This document shows, piece by piece, positions 21,871-35,868 of a DNA stretch of 64,000 nucleotides. The DNA comes from Eopsaltria australis (taxonomy: Eukaryota > Chordata > Aves > Passeriformes > Petroicidae), in NCBI GenBank assembly GCA_034509425.1, contig JAVTVJ010000142.1, positions 2,775,989 to 2,839,988 on the forward strand, read 5' to 3'. Position numbers and translations under genes: made by a program. The notes under the pieces are model-generated. The model did no database searches and was not told the origin of the DNA. It saw nothing but the letters and a program-made list of their open reading frames with translations. The number at the start of each line of letters is the position of its first letter. The first letter of the stretch is position 1.

Positions 21871-24800
21871 TGCTTTTCATTTCAAATTTACTTTTTTGCT
21901 GTTCCAGGCTGAAGAGTGAGAAGTGGGTGAACTTTTTACCTCAGTTTAGCTTCAGTTATATCACTACTTTGGACATAAAATAGAAATTAAGCTGCCCTTA
22001 CTCTACCTCCAACTTCTTCCACCTCCTACTTACTTCTACGTCCAACTGCCAAGGGAAAGTGAGACAGAAATTAGGCAAGAGTTCTCTGTTTCAGGCTGCC
22101 AGCTCTACCCTGTCCACCAGTACTGTGGGCAACAGCAATAAATCCTGATCCAAGACAAGTGCAAGGAAAGATCAGTGACTCAGATCACAGGACTTCTGAC
22201 TGTTTTAATGGCACAGACTATGTTACAACTTTCTGAATCAGAAGGTTAATTAAGATCTGGTATTTGTTCCTCATACTTCTACTCCGTAGTGACAGGAGTA
22301 AAACACATGTAATCCTACCAAGCATCTGATGTGTCTCACAAAACTTCAGTGAAGTAGTATGAATTAATTTGAATGATTTGAATGATTGTTGAGGAGAAAA
22401 TTTACAATAAGAAGAAAGTGTCTTTATCACAAAATGATTCTTCTACACTCTGGGATTAAAAAGATCCATCTTAGAGTTTTATTGAAAAGACTGTGAGTTT
22501 TACATACTTAAAAGCTTACTAATGCCTTTTACTACTCTTGTCATTCAAGAATTTACCTATTCACTGCCATTGAATATCTTGACATGCAAAAAGAAGAAAC
22601 AATCTCAAACTTCTAAAACCTGAATTTCTAGATTAGTTGCTAACAGGAAAGAGCTACATCCTTCACTCAAACCAGGAAAAATAGTCAGAACAGTATGGTA
22701 GAGCATGGCAAAATTCAATAATAGCACTGTTCTAGAGCACATGAGACAGACAAGAAGAAAACATTATCACTTACTACTGTAAACAGGAAAACTTCCTTGA
22801 CGCAATAATGACGCTGAGGGAAAATGGGAAAGTAGTATACTTCACTGATCATTTGTTTGATCAGAAAGTTAACACTGCAATCTCAATTCAACTTGGATTG
22901 TTGGATTTGTATGAAAGGTGCCATTCAAACAAGTTAAATCTATACTTTGTTTAGAATTGTTCTAGCGATGTGAAACCAGGTTTCTGCAGATCCTCAAGTC
23001 TATACTCCTGCAAGGAAAGAATGCACGTTCCTTAAAGGATATATTACAGGCAATAAAATGTGTACCAAGTTTTCTATTAATTAATTTTTATTCATGAATG
23101 AAGATCACATTGTGCATGCATTGCGATTTGCCGTCTACTGTAACATTTGAACATACTCCCAGGCTACAAACTGTATTAAATAGAACTGGTTGAAAATGGG
23201 GAACTGAATCTGCAAAGACAGGTGAAAGATTTTTTTATATCAACAGGGTTGATTTTCATTCTTTGCCCATTGCTAGCGAATGCAGTAAATTATGTTGTGG
23301 GGATTCCTCCTATTTTCTTAGCTTTTCTTTTCCTTTTGTTGATTTTTTTTTTTTAACTTCCTTACCAGAAATATTTTTTAAAAGACCAGAAATAACCCCT
23401 AAAGATCAAAGCCCTGAAATTCATTCTGTTATGTTGAATGTGAGGAAAAGGATGAGAAATGCAACAGGGACGTTAAAAACATATTGACACATTCCTATTC
23501 AGAAAAGATCTTAGAAGAAGCAAGTTGTGAATAAGAAATTAATACGTCTCCAATGTCCTTATACTAGGCTAAGGATTTATACTGGATTAAACAGGATTTC
23601 TGGTGGAAGAAAAGATGTGGATACAGTTATGAAGGTTCCAAACACTATCTTTGCTTTCAAACTGGGACCCAGGACCATTGAGGAGACCTTTTTGATCTGA
23701 TAGTAGATAGTTTTGTGGCAGAGCTGCATTTTTGTAGGAGAATAAGTGGTCATGGAAGAAAATTGGTATAATTATCAAATCATTTGCCTAAGAGCTTTCA
23801 GTTAACTGTCTAACACAAACATAAGGAAAACTACAAGTTGCTTATTTTTTAAGGCATGGTTATTGGGTGTATTTTTTAAAAGTTTCATCACCTGTGTTTT
23901 AACTCCTTAGGAGTTCAGAGATCCACCTGATGAGTACATGAGTAGCACACGATAAATTATTCATATCCATTTTTCTTTTTGCACCCTACATTTTGGATCC
24001 ATTACTTATGCTGGTACTATTGAATATCCATGAACAGGTCACAGATTACTTCCACTAGTGCACAGGATTTTATATTTCAGTTCCTGTGCCCTTGGTGCCA
24101 ATACCTTAAAAAATGAAGTCAGCTGTAAAGTAGTTCCAGTCCAATTCCAGGCCAAGTTGCTGCAGCTAAGCTTTTAATGTCAATGTTCTGTTTGCATTGA
24201 CTCTTAGTTATATGCAGGAAGACACAAGCATTGTTTTCTTATCAAAGCATATTGCATGTGCTTTTCCTATCAGTTCTGTGTTATAAGGTTATATTTTTGT
24301 ACTGTAAAACATTAGCTCTTTGGGGCTTCGCTGTCTGTAAAATTTCTGTGTAAACACTGGTCTCAGTGGACACAGGTAACTTATTAAAATGATTAAACAT
24401 TGTGTGTCAGTCTGCATCAAAGCAAGAATGTATTCCACCCATTTTTTCATACAGTGCCAGCCTTTAGATCAACAATCCAAATTATCTTTGTAAAGAAATG
24501 CCATTCTACAGATGTCAGTAAGTCCTCACCAGTTTGGGCCAGCATGCAATTGGGCTCAAATACTAGCACTGATTATAGGAATTTAGCTAAAATGAGTCTA
24601 CAGAAATTTAAACTTTTGTACAAGATTTTTAGCTGGCTTGACATTTCAAGATGAGACCCAGACCCAGATCGAGTGTCAGTTCTCTTCTGTTCATTTAGGA
24701 AGCAGCAAGTTGCAGATCAAAAGAGCATAAAGACCTGATAGACCTTTTGCTTGTATTTCAGTGAGAAGCACCATTGAAATTGCCTCTTGCAAGCTAATTT

Positions 24801-27800
24801 ATAGGGAGCATTGGGCAGTTATTTTGATAGAGAAATGTTATCTGCTCACAACATGTTCTCAAAGTAAGTGGTGTGCTGCACTGACAATGTCAGCAGTTAT
24901 TTTGGGGGAGAAATATTTGTCTATGTCATTTTTGCAGAAACATTTCACTCACAAAAATGAGTCTATGTCCAAGTCCCTGATGAGAGAAGGTATAGCCTGA
25001 CGCTGCTGAATCTTAAGCTAGTGATTCCAAGTTTTTCACAGTAGAGGACCAGTGTCACATTTGACACATTTTAAATATTGAAAGGCCCTAGTGAAGATTC
25101 AGGCCTTACTTTATGAGATAAAAGACATCTCCACCTCAGAGTTAACAGCAAACAGAGAATTCAGACAAAGGCTACAAAGCAGATCAGAGAGTAACACAGT
25201 CCATGCTGATAAGATGCTCTGTAGTTTAACTCCAAAGTCTACATGCTGGTGGTCTCCCAACTCTATCGAGCTAACTCTTTTTGTTGTGCAAAGAAAGCCA
25301 AGAGGAAACCAGAAAGTGCTCTGCATTTGCACTTCTACACAGATCATGGCTCCAAGCCAGCCTGCACTTCCTGGCCCAGGGGTGACCCCCAGACAAGGGA
25401 AGATGCACCTAGAGGAAAAGATCCTGTCTCAGCATTGGAAAGAAAGGGAGCACAGCTGGAAGGGAGCTGGCCTTCCAGATGTCACACCAACTCAGGGCTT
25501 CTTACCTTATTGGGAAACTTAAACAACAATCCAAAGCCAGAATCCAGCCCCATCACACAGGGCAGGGCTGGTTCTGTGCCTGGTAAGGTTGCCCAACGTT
25601 TAGCATTACTTGTAATTCAATAGGAAAGCAGTAAGCAACATTTTTAAAAAATCAATTCATTACTGGCCACAGAAGTGATATGCAAATATACTTCCAAGTT
25701 ATCTCAAGCAGGTAACCTTAGGAAGCAGGCTTAAGGCAGATATTTGGAGGTAAATTGTGCCTTCTGTAACAATATTGTACCCCACCAATGTATGAAATTC
25801 AATCAGCAGGTACTTGTGCATGTAAATGTGGGCAGAAATTAACCCAAAAGCACATTTGAAAGTGAGAGCCTTCCTCCCATGGTGTTAGGCAAGAAAGATG
25901 AGATCTTTGTGTTCAGTGTCTGGTGCCTCATGTATACTTTAGCAGAACTATGCTGTAGCAATAGAATAACCTGTTTTAAATAATAAAGATAATAAAGGTA
26001 ATGAAGACTTCAAGGTTGTGGCCCTATCTGCTTTTCTTCTGTACCTTGATAAACAGTTGTGGTAGATGCTGATACTCTGATGTCTCCTAAAACAGTTAGA
26101 GGATGCCACCATCAAACCCTTCTCAGCTGTAAAATGATACACAGGTTTGTGTCTCCCATAAGCTAAATATCTGACTCCTTACTGCCTTCCAGTATTAACC
26201 TGTACCTAACTGCACCTACGGTGACATTGTGCTCTGACACTGCAGTTTTAGACACCACACGTGGCTGCTTCAGTTGTGAAGCAGAATTTGAAATGTAGAG
26301 AGAGTTTGTGTTGTTATCAACTGTATTCTGTAAATCATAGGGGCATAGTAGGGACATTCCAAAATAAGAGGATTTGAAAACACCACTACCATTACCCCAC
26401 ATTCATTGCTTTTAATGAAAAGGTACCTCAATAGAATTGTACCATGAGCTACATTACATATTTAACTTAAAAAAAGAGAAGATGGAACGCTCAGTCAGTA
26501 AGTCATTAATATTGCTGAATTCTGTATAAGGTGGTGCTGACTCTGCATTAGCTCCAGGCTTGTTTCCCTCCCCACCCTGCTTCTGGAGCTAAATTCATCA
26601 GCTTTTTGCACTGGCAGGAGCCAACACAGTGCTGGTGCATGCTGACACTTCTTGGCTTAGCTCAGTGATGCTTTATGCTGTCAAGAGTAAGCACAAATCA
26701 CAGATGAGAATTAAAAGCAAGCTTAATAATTAATATGAAAGGACAGTCCTGCAAGTACAAGCTGTGGTTTACAAAAACATAGAATAGCAGAATAAAAAGT
26801 CATGCAAAACTAATCTATCTTGTGCTACTGATCTGAAACATGCAGTTGCATTAGAGAAGGATTCTCTTTCTGATGGCCTTAGATAGTTATAAGTAAGACT
26901 GACAATTTAAACATTAGAATTAATTTTATTAGTATAAATTCTATAAGTAGAAACGATACTTTCAGTATCGCTTCACAGTGATGCTGCTGGGTTTCCTTTC
27001 AGGTGGCCTCTATTGGCAGAGGTATCTGGCACGGCCAACTTAAGACCAATCCTGACTGATAAAATATTTTGTTCCTCACGTCACACATAGAGCATTTCTG
27101 GGACTGTAGCAACACCTGCCCCAGCATTCCTTTGAAAGAGCTTCCCACTGTCTCTCCCCTTTCCCACACCACTAACACCAACTCTCTGTTTAGTGCAGTT
27201 TTCACAGAAGGTTAAAGAATTTTTAAGGAAACACATTTTGGTCTCCAGAATGCCTTAAATAGTTTTCCAAAATTATAGCTTACGTGGAAAAAATGGTTCA
27301 TTGGGTTTTCTATTCTTCAAACAGGCCTCTCTCATCCCATCCTTCAGATGACAGACATATCCTGCACACAGACTTCTATGAAGATGAAGCAGAATGGATG
27401 GGAGGGAGCTGGGAGTCCTGCAGTGCCCCCTGCACCTTGCAGGCACCCCTAAGTCATATCCACCCAACCCACAGCTCCTGCTCTCCCTCCTGTCCCAGCA
27501 GGAACCCCCTGGGGGGCTCCACACAGCACCTTCAATCAGGCCTGGTGATGGGGGTAGCAAGGCTGTGTCTGTCTGACAGACCAGTGCAAACACTTCTCAA
27601 AAAAACCCCTAAACCCGTTCAATACCAATGATGTAATATTTCTGAAAAGTATACTATTTTTTTTTCTCCCCAGAAATGATGTCATGTCTAAGTCCAATTT
27701 GCAGTAAATTAAAAATTTTCCTTGTCAGTCTGTCCAATCTTATTTCCTCCCTTTGTCCCATTTTCACTCCAGACTAAGCTTTACATGCAAAATGACTTGA

Positions 27801-28509
27801 AATTCCAGGAAATTCCAGTATTTGAAATCAAGGTTTGGCTACCAAAACATTTGGATTTTATTTAAATTGTGCTCAAGTGTTGCTTTCAGCTTTCAGAGCC
27901 ATGGAATCAGAATGCTCTTTGTAGGATAACCTTAAGATCAGCCTTACATCAAAGTTCAGATCACACCAGAAGATGTCTGAAGAAAGCAGTAAATGGTGGG
28001 CCTACAGGAAAAAAAATAATGGCTAACACATCTTTGTATGTTTCAATACTTAAACAGTTTCATAAACTTCAGCTTGAAAACCAAAAAGTTACAGTGACTG
28101 ATCAGATATCAAAATGAAAAGATTAAGTTAATCTCATTACCATCCTTTCATGAATGTATCCCAACTGGTTTTTGAGTCTAATCTATGTGGAAGAAATGGA
28201 GTAATGTGATTTTAGACCAGAAACAGGGAAAAAAGCTTCCCTACACTTACCTTATATAAACACTTTACCATGTACTGATAAATAGTCAAGTTTACAAACA
28301 ATATAAAATTGTTACTAAATTTTTGGAGGATTCCATCTTGTTTTCAGGATTCTGTCTTACTTGGTACAATGTTTACCTTGGTACAGTGTTAATTACTGAG
28401 AATTTATTCACTAGTTCTAGCGACCTAGTTAATAGAATACGTGCCAACACTGACAGTTCAGCTAAGACACAGGATAATCTTGGATTTCAAAATAGGAAAG
28501 TTTAAAATG

Positions 28510-28532
28510 GGTCAAGGTTTAAAACCTTGACC
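28510..28532. repeat. Near-perfect palindrome, 11-bp arms
   Basis: GGTCAAGGTTT and AAACCTTGACC are exact inverted repeats flanking a single A. The arms contain TCAAGGT, a nuclear-receptor half-site-like sequence (TCAAGGTCA type), though the everted spacing makes a functional reading uncertain. Confidence 0.8.
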
Positions 28533-29489
28533 ACTTCACAAACATTATTTTGCCATGGAACAACTCTGTTATCAATGTCAACTCACTGGCCTTGGTGTAG
28601 CTGTGAAGAAATTCAGAAGCTCTGATTTCTAGACAGCATTTGCTACCAGCTGCTATTAGGACTTCTTAACCAGATAACCTGCACAGCAAGAATGTTATTT
28701 GCATGACACTCCATGTGGCCTCAATGCATGTCTGCCAAGGTCAATAAAGCTGGCACGTTGCAAGTAACCAGACCTCTTGTGGGGCTGGGATGGGGAGACA
28801 CAAACAAGGGTGCAGCAATATTCACTCTTCACAGAACGTTTTCTCTGGCATCTCCATGATTTGTTTCCAGTACCTCTCTCTCCCCAGAAGGACAAGCACC
28901 CAATTTATTTGGGTTTTTAAAAATCAGTTCCCACCTTAGGCCTACTTTGTGCAGACTGTGTTATCAGCAGCTTCCATTTCTTCTTAACTGGGGAGTAGAA
29001 ACAAGCCATAATTAAAGGCTGAAGGTATGTATCCTCTCTTCCCTGCCCTGAAGGGACTGAGCTGTTGCCAGCAATTGCAGGCAGCTGGCAGCTCCCTGAG
29101 ATCACAGTAACCAGGAACCAGTAAGTGCACTCTGGTCCCATCTACCTGCCCTAGAAAGACTCCTCTGCCACTGAACAGTGACACTTCCCAACTCTGCCTG
29201 TCCTCTGGCCTCTCAACACCCACCAAGGAATGGCCTTCATTTCCAAAGCCTACCCACCCATTTAGGCCAAAATCCTAATCTAAGAAGAGTGATGAAAATG
29301 TTGCCATTCAATTCACTCCTTATAAGCTATTTCAAAATCTGTAGATGTACACATCCAAAGCATGCATGCACAGGTGTTGTAAGCAGTACTGGAAAGGCAA
29401 TGGAAACCAGGGAGTGTGGCTGCTCTTGCAGCTGATGAGTTACATCATTGCTAACTTCTCCTCCTACTTTGCATAATATATAAAATTTT

Positions 29490-29494
<5 letters not shown>

Positions 29495-29528
<34 letters not shown>
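29495..29528. repeat. (TG)17 microsatellite
   Basis: Seventeen uninterrupted TG units, likely length-polymorphic. Confidence 0.97.
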
Positions 29529-29531
<3 letters not shown>

Positions 29532-32500
29532 CAAGCAGTGCTTACTGATGAAGTTTCCATCACTGCAGTGGCTGTTTTCATGGTTTACTTAGAGACTGTA
29601 CAGAATGTGATCCTGTTGTGGTGGCTTTGCATATTTTATTAATAGGTGGAGACTCCTAGTATTGTATGCAAGTAACTATGTTACTTTTTATAGTAATGCT
29701 GTTAACTTGTCTCATCCTGTGCTGCTACTACTAAGTGTTGGGCCTTGATTTACGTGGGTGGTTGGCTGTCTCTTCCTAAATAAAAGGCAGTCCAAAATAG
29801 AACAAGCAAATCTCATGTAACAGAAAATTGTGTGAACTTTACAAATCAGAGCAGTTTAATTTGTAAAATATTTTTAGGATTCCAGTCAACTATTAAGTTA
29901 TGGTATTTCACACAGGCTGTTTTGAAGCAATGAATCAACAAGGTGACTGATTTAATTATTATTTTCTCTTTCTTCTTTTACTACCCAGGTGTGTGTCTCT
30001 TGTTTTGCTTCCCTGTTCCTTTCTGTCCTGTCCTAATCCTTCAGCATTTGTTTGATTTGAAAAATCTCCCTATAATGTTGTTGCTTCCTGAGGAACCTCT
30101 GTATTTGCTCCTTTCCTGCTGCTTTTTCCTCTGAGCTGCCCCATCTCCAGAGCCATCTCTCCTGGTTCACTGCCTGAAGCATATTGCCCTCTAGCACTGT
30201 ACCCAGCAGAAGTCACTCAGCAACTCAAGGCTGGGTGTTGGCCACCTGGACATAAGGAACACAACCAGAAAGGATCTCTAACAGCAAGTTGCACATAGTC
30301 CTTCTAGTTCTGGGATTTTAGCAAGAAGAGGAACTGGATTTTAGATACGTGCATGTCTGCCTAAGTCCTTGCACTTACTAGAAATACAGAGATTAAAATA
30401 AAAAATATATATAAAAAAATTCCAGTTGTTTTGGGGGAATTCTGTGTAGTCTAGGTACAGCTTCACAAACCTAGAGGATCAGGAGAGAACCCCTGACAGT
30501 TAATATATTCATTGCCTCCTGAAGGAGAAAATTATGACATTGAAAGCCATTTCTTCAGGTAAAGTCCAGAACAAGCCAGTGAAGAATAGTTTCAAATCCT
30601 GACCACCAAATGTAAAGTTGATCCAGCTGAGACGTACCACAGCCTGGAACAGCCGGTTTCCAGAGGCAGTAGCTGCTTCTGCAGTCTCTCTGCTCTATAG
30701 CCAGGACATCCTACAGCCATTTCTCTTCTGTCTTGGCCAGGAACCATTGCAAGTATCATGGTTCCTGAACCATTGCAGCTCATGGTTCTGAATGTTGTTG
30801 TGAGCGCAGAGAATGAGCAGGACATTGTGTGGATACATACACGTGTGTTGACAGGCTTCAGCAATTGCTGCTCTGAAGGCTCTCAGGGAGAGACATTGCT
30901 TGCATTATGGCCCAGACCAATGTGAAGAGCAGCTCACTGATATGTGTCATTTGAATTTATCCACAAAGTCTGGTAGCACTTGACTAGCAACAGTCTCAGC
31001 ACAGAGCTGGGCCCACTGTCAGTGCCTGAGCACTGCACACACACACAAAGCTCAGTGCTCTTGATGTTCTTGAGCAGTGGTAGCTGCATGGACCAGTGGC
31101 ATCCTAGAGCAGCTGCCTGTGTGAGGAGCAGGTGCCTACAGAAACCTGCTGGAAAGGCAGGAAACCGCCTACTCAGAAAATCAGTTACTCACTCACAGCT
31201 TCCCCAGGTGCAGCTGCCCTCACACAGAGAAAACTACTTTAGTGCTTCATACCATGCCCACTATCTTTCCTCCCTGTACCTGGATGGGGACACATCTCCA
31301 AAGCTATGTGGGAAAATCAGGATAGAAGACTGCAAGTCTTCAGGCCCCATGGGTCTGTATCTACATTTACTGTGTGGTTTAGAGGGTGCCCAGAACCACT
31401 CTCCAACTGGTTGTGGCTCCAATCCAAGACCACTCATTCCTGACACTCTCTCTCCTACCAGCCTAAGAATTCTCATTCTACAGAAGTAAATTACACCCAG
31501 ATTTGTTGGTCTCAAAAGGGAACTGGGAGGAATGGACTAAAAATAAGTCATCTACCCTCCTACGCTCCCCCTGGCCACATTACTGTGTGGCTTGACTCCC
31601 TGGCAGCTAAACACCAGCTTGCCTTGTGCCTCAGATTGGAGGGGAAAATACATTCACTTGTATTGCCTCTTTTGTTCTCCCTCTTCATCCCATCCCTAAT
31701 TATTTGTTATTTAATAAATGCACCTGAAGAAGTACCTGATTTTTTCCTAGAAGCAAATTATTTTATTCCCCAACTGAATTTCAGGTTGATTTGGTGGCAG
31801 CAGCTTGAACCAGTTATCCTTGTGTTTCCCATAAAACACGCATACATCTGTGACAATTTTTTCTTGGTGTTTGACATGAATTTTACATGAGGGAAGATGA
31901 GGTTAAGAGCATTTGCCTTTATAATGATAGGTTGTATTTTCAAATTGCATAATATTTCTATTTTTAGATATAAATCAAAATTGTTTCCAGAGTCCCTGAG
32001 GCCTGTACTTCATACTTCCACAGAAAATGTGTCTCATACAAAACCTTCTTTTTTTTTGTGAAGAAGGACACAGAGAACTGATGCACTGGGAAGAAAAAAA
32101 ATGCTTACAAAAATACCATAAATAAAACGATCCCCAGAGAAGGTTATAATAAGAAAAAAATTCCCACTAGTAGCAACAGGGACTCTCAGTAATTCTATAC
32201 TGGCACTGAGATAATTCACATCAATTTTAATACATGAATATTAACACTGGTTAAAAAAATGCAATTTTTTTAGGCTACACAATTGCAAATTATAAGGCTG
32301 CAGCTTAGAATGGGACTTTATCAATCTTTATCACGACTAAATTTGGCTTCTTATCAGCAACTTTTAGGAACAGATTTTCTTCCTCTGCAAGCCTCTTTAC
32401 ATACGTAAGTTTTTCTGTGCAATAACTGGGCAAACTGGCCCAGGCACTAACGTGCACACAGGCAGCAGGCTTTGCTCTGGCTGCTCCTCACCCTCACCAC

Positions 32501-35500
32501 TTGTTTCCTTCTGCATGTGCCACCATTCAGCAGCTGAAATGCAAGCACAGAGAGAGGGGATTTGATGCCACATTCTTCCTTCTAGAATCAGATTCTGCAC
32601 TTCAGATAAATGGAAGTATGGAATTGGCATAGGACCATAGAGCAAAACAGGTATTTGGCTGCAGCGAGTGAATTTGGGTTAATGTACCACAAGTTACTGC
32701 AGGAGGCTTTAAAAGCCTGCTTTTGCACTGACCTGTTTCTCAGACAACATTTTCAGCCCTACTTTTGCTATATTTAGATGTAACTTCCCCTTTCAATGTT
32801 ATATGGAATAAACCATCTATTCTCCAGAGAATCCAGAGAATATTTTAGGAAAAAAAAGCTTCAAAAGTCTGTAACTGTACATCAAAATCAAAGTAAGAAC
32901 CACATATTTTGGATAGGTTTGTGGCATAGCATTGACATCTTTAGGGTTTCCTTGTGTAGATAACATAATGTATCAAATGCTGGCTTATTTCATTTTGCAT
33001 AATCAACTTTCAGTAATCATTGCTTTAAATATGTTAAAGGCAGGTAGAGCATTTCATGTGTGGCCAAATATTCTTTTTAATTTTTATGTCTTTGAATCTA
33101 TAGCCCACTGTCATTAAACAGCTTGACCTGCTTGCTACATACCTCAGCTAATTGAATTGGAGTCCTCAGTGAAATGTCATCTACAGCAACAGCTCCAGGG
33201 TTGCTCCTGCTCGAGTGCTATGGACAAGTCTGAGCACTTCTTTGAACACTTGGCTGCACAGAAGTACAGTTTATTAGCCAGGTTTTGGGATTAGAGGTTC
33301 TCATGTGCAAAAAGTAGTATCTATGAACACCCACGAGATCAGGGCTGGCCAGGCAATGCTGCTTTCAAGACAGCCGAGCGACCTTTCCAGTGGGTTTCCA
33401 CACCACAGTGCAGAGAAGCAGACAAATAACCCACCTTGTTGTTCTTCCTAAACAAAGTGTTAATTGTCTAAGGTTTTTCCCCCTTGCTTTCTTGACTAGT
33501 TTGAAGTATCATTGGCTAGGTTTTTCACTCTCAGGAGGCACAAGTGGTTTACTAGTAGACCAGAACTGGTCAAGAAACAGCATGTTTTTCTTGGAAACTG
33601 TTTCTGACTTACTGTAGGAGAGTTACATTTCAGGAACCCTAAAACAAAACATGTATACCTAGTGCTGAGATTAGGGATGAAGCTTTAGAGGAGACTGTCA
33701 CAGTGACCCCTCATATGTTGTCATTGTCACAGATACACCCAACTTTATACAAACTAAAACTATGTTGAAATGCTGTTGGGTTTTCCACCTGATTGCCTAT
33801 TAAGCAGTATTACTGTACTTCTGATAAACCAGCAAACGATCCCAGATCCCTCCACCACTCCTGCAATTGCAACAACTCACTTCAATACTGTTGTGGCAGT
33901 CCTGAGGGGAAAAACCCCTCTGGAAATTCTAATTAGTAACTGACATTCATTAATAGAAAAATCTGCTTTGCTTCCTATGCATTTGATAATCCTATTTTAT
34001 GGTGATATGTGCATCACTGGACTGATACCTCTCTCAGCCTGAAGGTGACTCCTGCACCTTGGAACCTACCAGCTCAGTCCCAGACTTATTCTGGTCTGAG
34101 CAATACTGACAGAAAAGCTGCTTTTTCAGCTGCAGTGCTACAGACTGGTATCCAGCTAGAACCCACCACATCCCAGCTGTGTGATGCTTTTGCACAGTTT
34201 TGACTAATTCTGGTTTGTTGCAACCAACAGAAAGTTGTCTGCAAATAATTTTTGCATAGCACTTAAATAGTACATTCCATGATGTACTCATATGTGTGTA
34301 TGTGCACTTGAGGTTAGACACAGACAGGATCTTTTGTCACACAAACCCATTAAACTTCTTGTATAAACAAGGGAAACATGCAAAGTAAATATGCATGCTG
34401 ACCACATGCTTCACTGCTAAGACAATTTACTGGAAAAAATGTATTGGTTCTTGTAGAGAAATGGCACAAAAAACAATCAGAAAGGAGGCCAGGGACACAG
34501 GAGGCAGGAGTGGTGAAAGTGGGGCTTTGGTTTATGGCTAAACATATGTTTGGCTCTTTTTGCTTGGCTACACATGAGAGCTTGCATGTCAAGCAATGCC
34601 TAAAAAGGACAAGTGGAATTAAAACCAAAACTGCTCTGTGGTCTTACTTATTTCTTCAGGAAAAAAGAGAATTATGCAAGTTTCTTCTAAGACTGCATCA
34701 AAGACACCTGACATCTAAAGGCCAAAATCTTTTAATACCTGAAACAAGATTATATCTGTAAGATTAATTTATAAAATCTTAAATAAGTAGTTTTATTCAT
34801 GTGATCCAACTCATTGTTTTATATGTATGTAAGAAAGTAGAACTCAGGGCACAGGTACTTTTACTATGTGAATAAATTAATTATTTGGATAAATAAAGCT
34901 CACACACCTGTCCAAATTTACAACTGACATTAAGAATTAGCAGGAGTTCTCTTTATTGGAATAATTTTTGCTTCTGCAATACACAGATATGTTGAAAATG
35001 GTACTTTTCCACATGTGGCCACAAGACTTGATCAAGAAATGTGAAATCACATAATTATGGCATTTCTCAATGGCTCAGTTGTGAGCTACTGCATTGAGAC
35101 TTTCTAAGAAATCTATGGCTAAGCTGCACTAAACTTTCATTTTTGGCTTTTAACAGCTTTTCTTGGAGCTCTTGCAATTTGAATATGCTTCTTACAAGTT
35201 TTTGAGCAATGTAGGTTTTCAATAGATTGTCTTATCAACATTAAAAAATGTTGATACATTGCTATGCATGACAGAAAATGAAAAAAAGTAGCCACAAATA
35301 ACCTTGTGTAGCAACTAACTTCCTCAGCAATGTATCTGGCCATTTTGATAGTAAACGTGACTTGAATTTCCTTTACAAGTTTTAAGTTTCATAAGAATCT
35401 ATGATTTTCCAGAAGCAGCTTTGGGAAACAAAACAAAACAAAAAACCCCACCAGGGAACTTGGAAGGGTGAAGCAACAAGATAAAAAAAATACTAACGAG

Positions 35501-35868
35501 ATAAAGATGAGTAACTGCCAAACCTAATGCAAGTCCCTTTTAACACAGCCAGCAACTACAGATTTGACTTCAATGAAGAGGTGGAATACAGGGAAAGATG
35601 GAAGGCATCTCAACCATCTTCCCACAGTTCACACATTTCAGCATTTGGCACAAAACAGGGATTTATACATAAAAGGTCTCCCTGGTCCTACTTACTTACT
35701 CATGGTGTTACTCAGGACAGAGGAAGACCTGCAATGTCAAGGCACAGACCTTGATGCATCCAACCCAAACATTTATTATTAGTTTCCTTGACACAGCATA
35801 CAACAATTTTTTCTGATACACAAGTCCTTAGAGCTCCTCTGCTATTGGATAAAGTAACTAAGACAAAT

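Larger units (their letters stand above)
17546..35868. other. Intergenic region between HECTD1 and HEATR5A
   Basis: About 18.3 kb without a supportable gene. I checked the longer open frames (near 21179-21616, 25091-25623, 27284-27631 and 30980-31489) and none has a recognisable domain or flanking splice pattern. It contains a CpG-enriched patch (21230-21620), a G/T tract (21735-21870), a (TG)17 microsatellite and a small palindrome (28510-28532). No LINE or LTR was recognised here by eye. Confidence 0.7.

Noticed and set aside
21685..21983. Phe-rich open frames that could look like membrane peptides
   Set aside because: Translation of a low-complexity G/T tract in three frames.
25091..25623. 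Overlapping 143- and 126-codon open frames
   Set aside because: No family resemblance that I can name and no exon signals. A decayed retroposed sequence is possible but cannot be supported.
30980..31489. 169-codon open frame in the intergenic region
   Set aside because: No recognisable domain, no splice context, and an overlapping antisense frame. Treated as chance.
17546..35868. Hidden protein-coding or tRNA gene between HECTD1 and HEATR5A
   Set aside because: Reading both strands I found no conserved peptide flanked by splice sites and no tRNA A/B-box pair in a foldable context. A homology or covariance search was not possible here.
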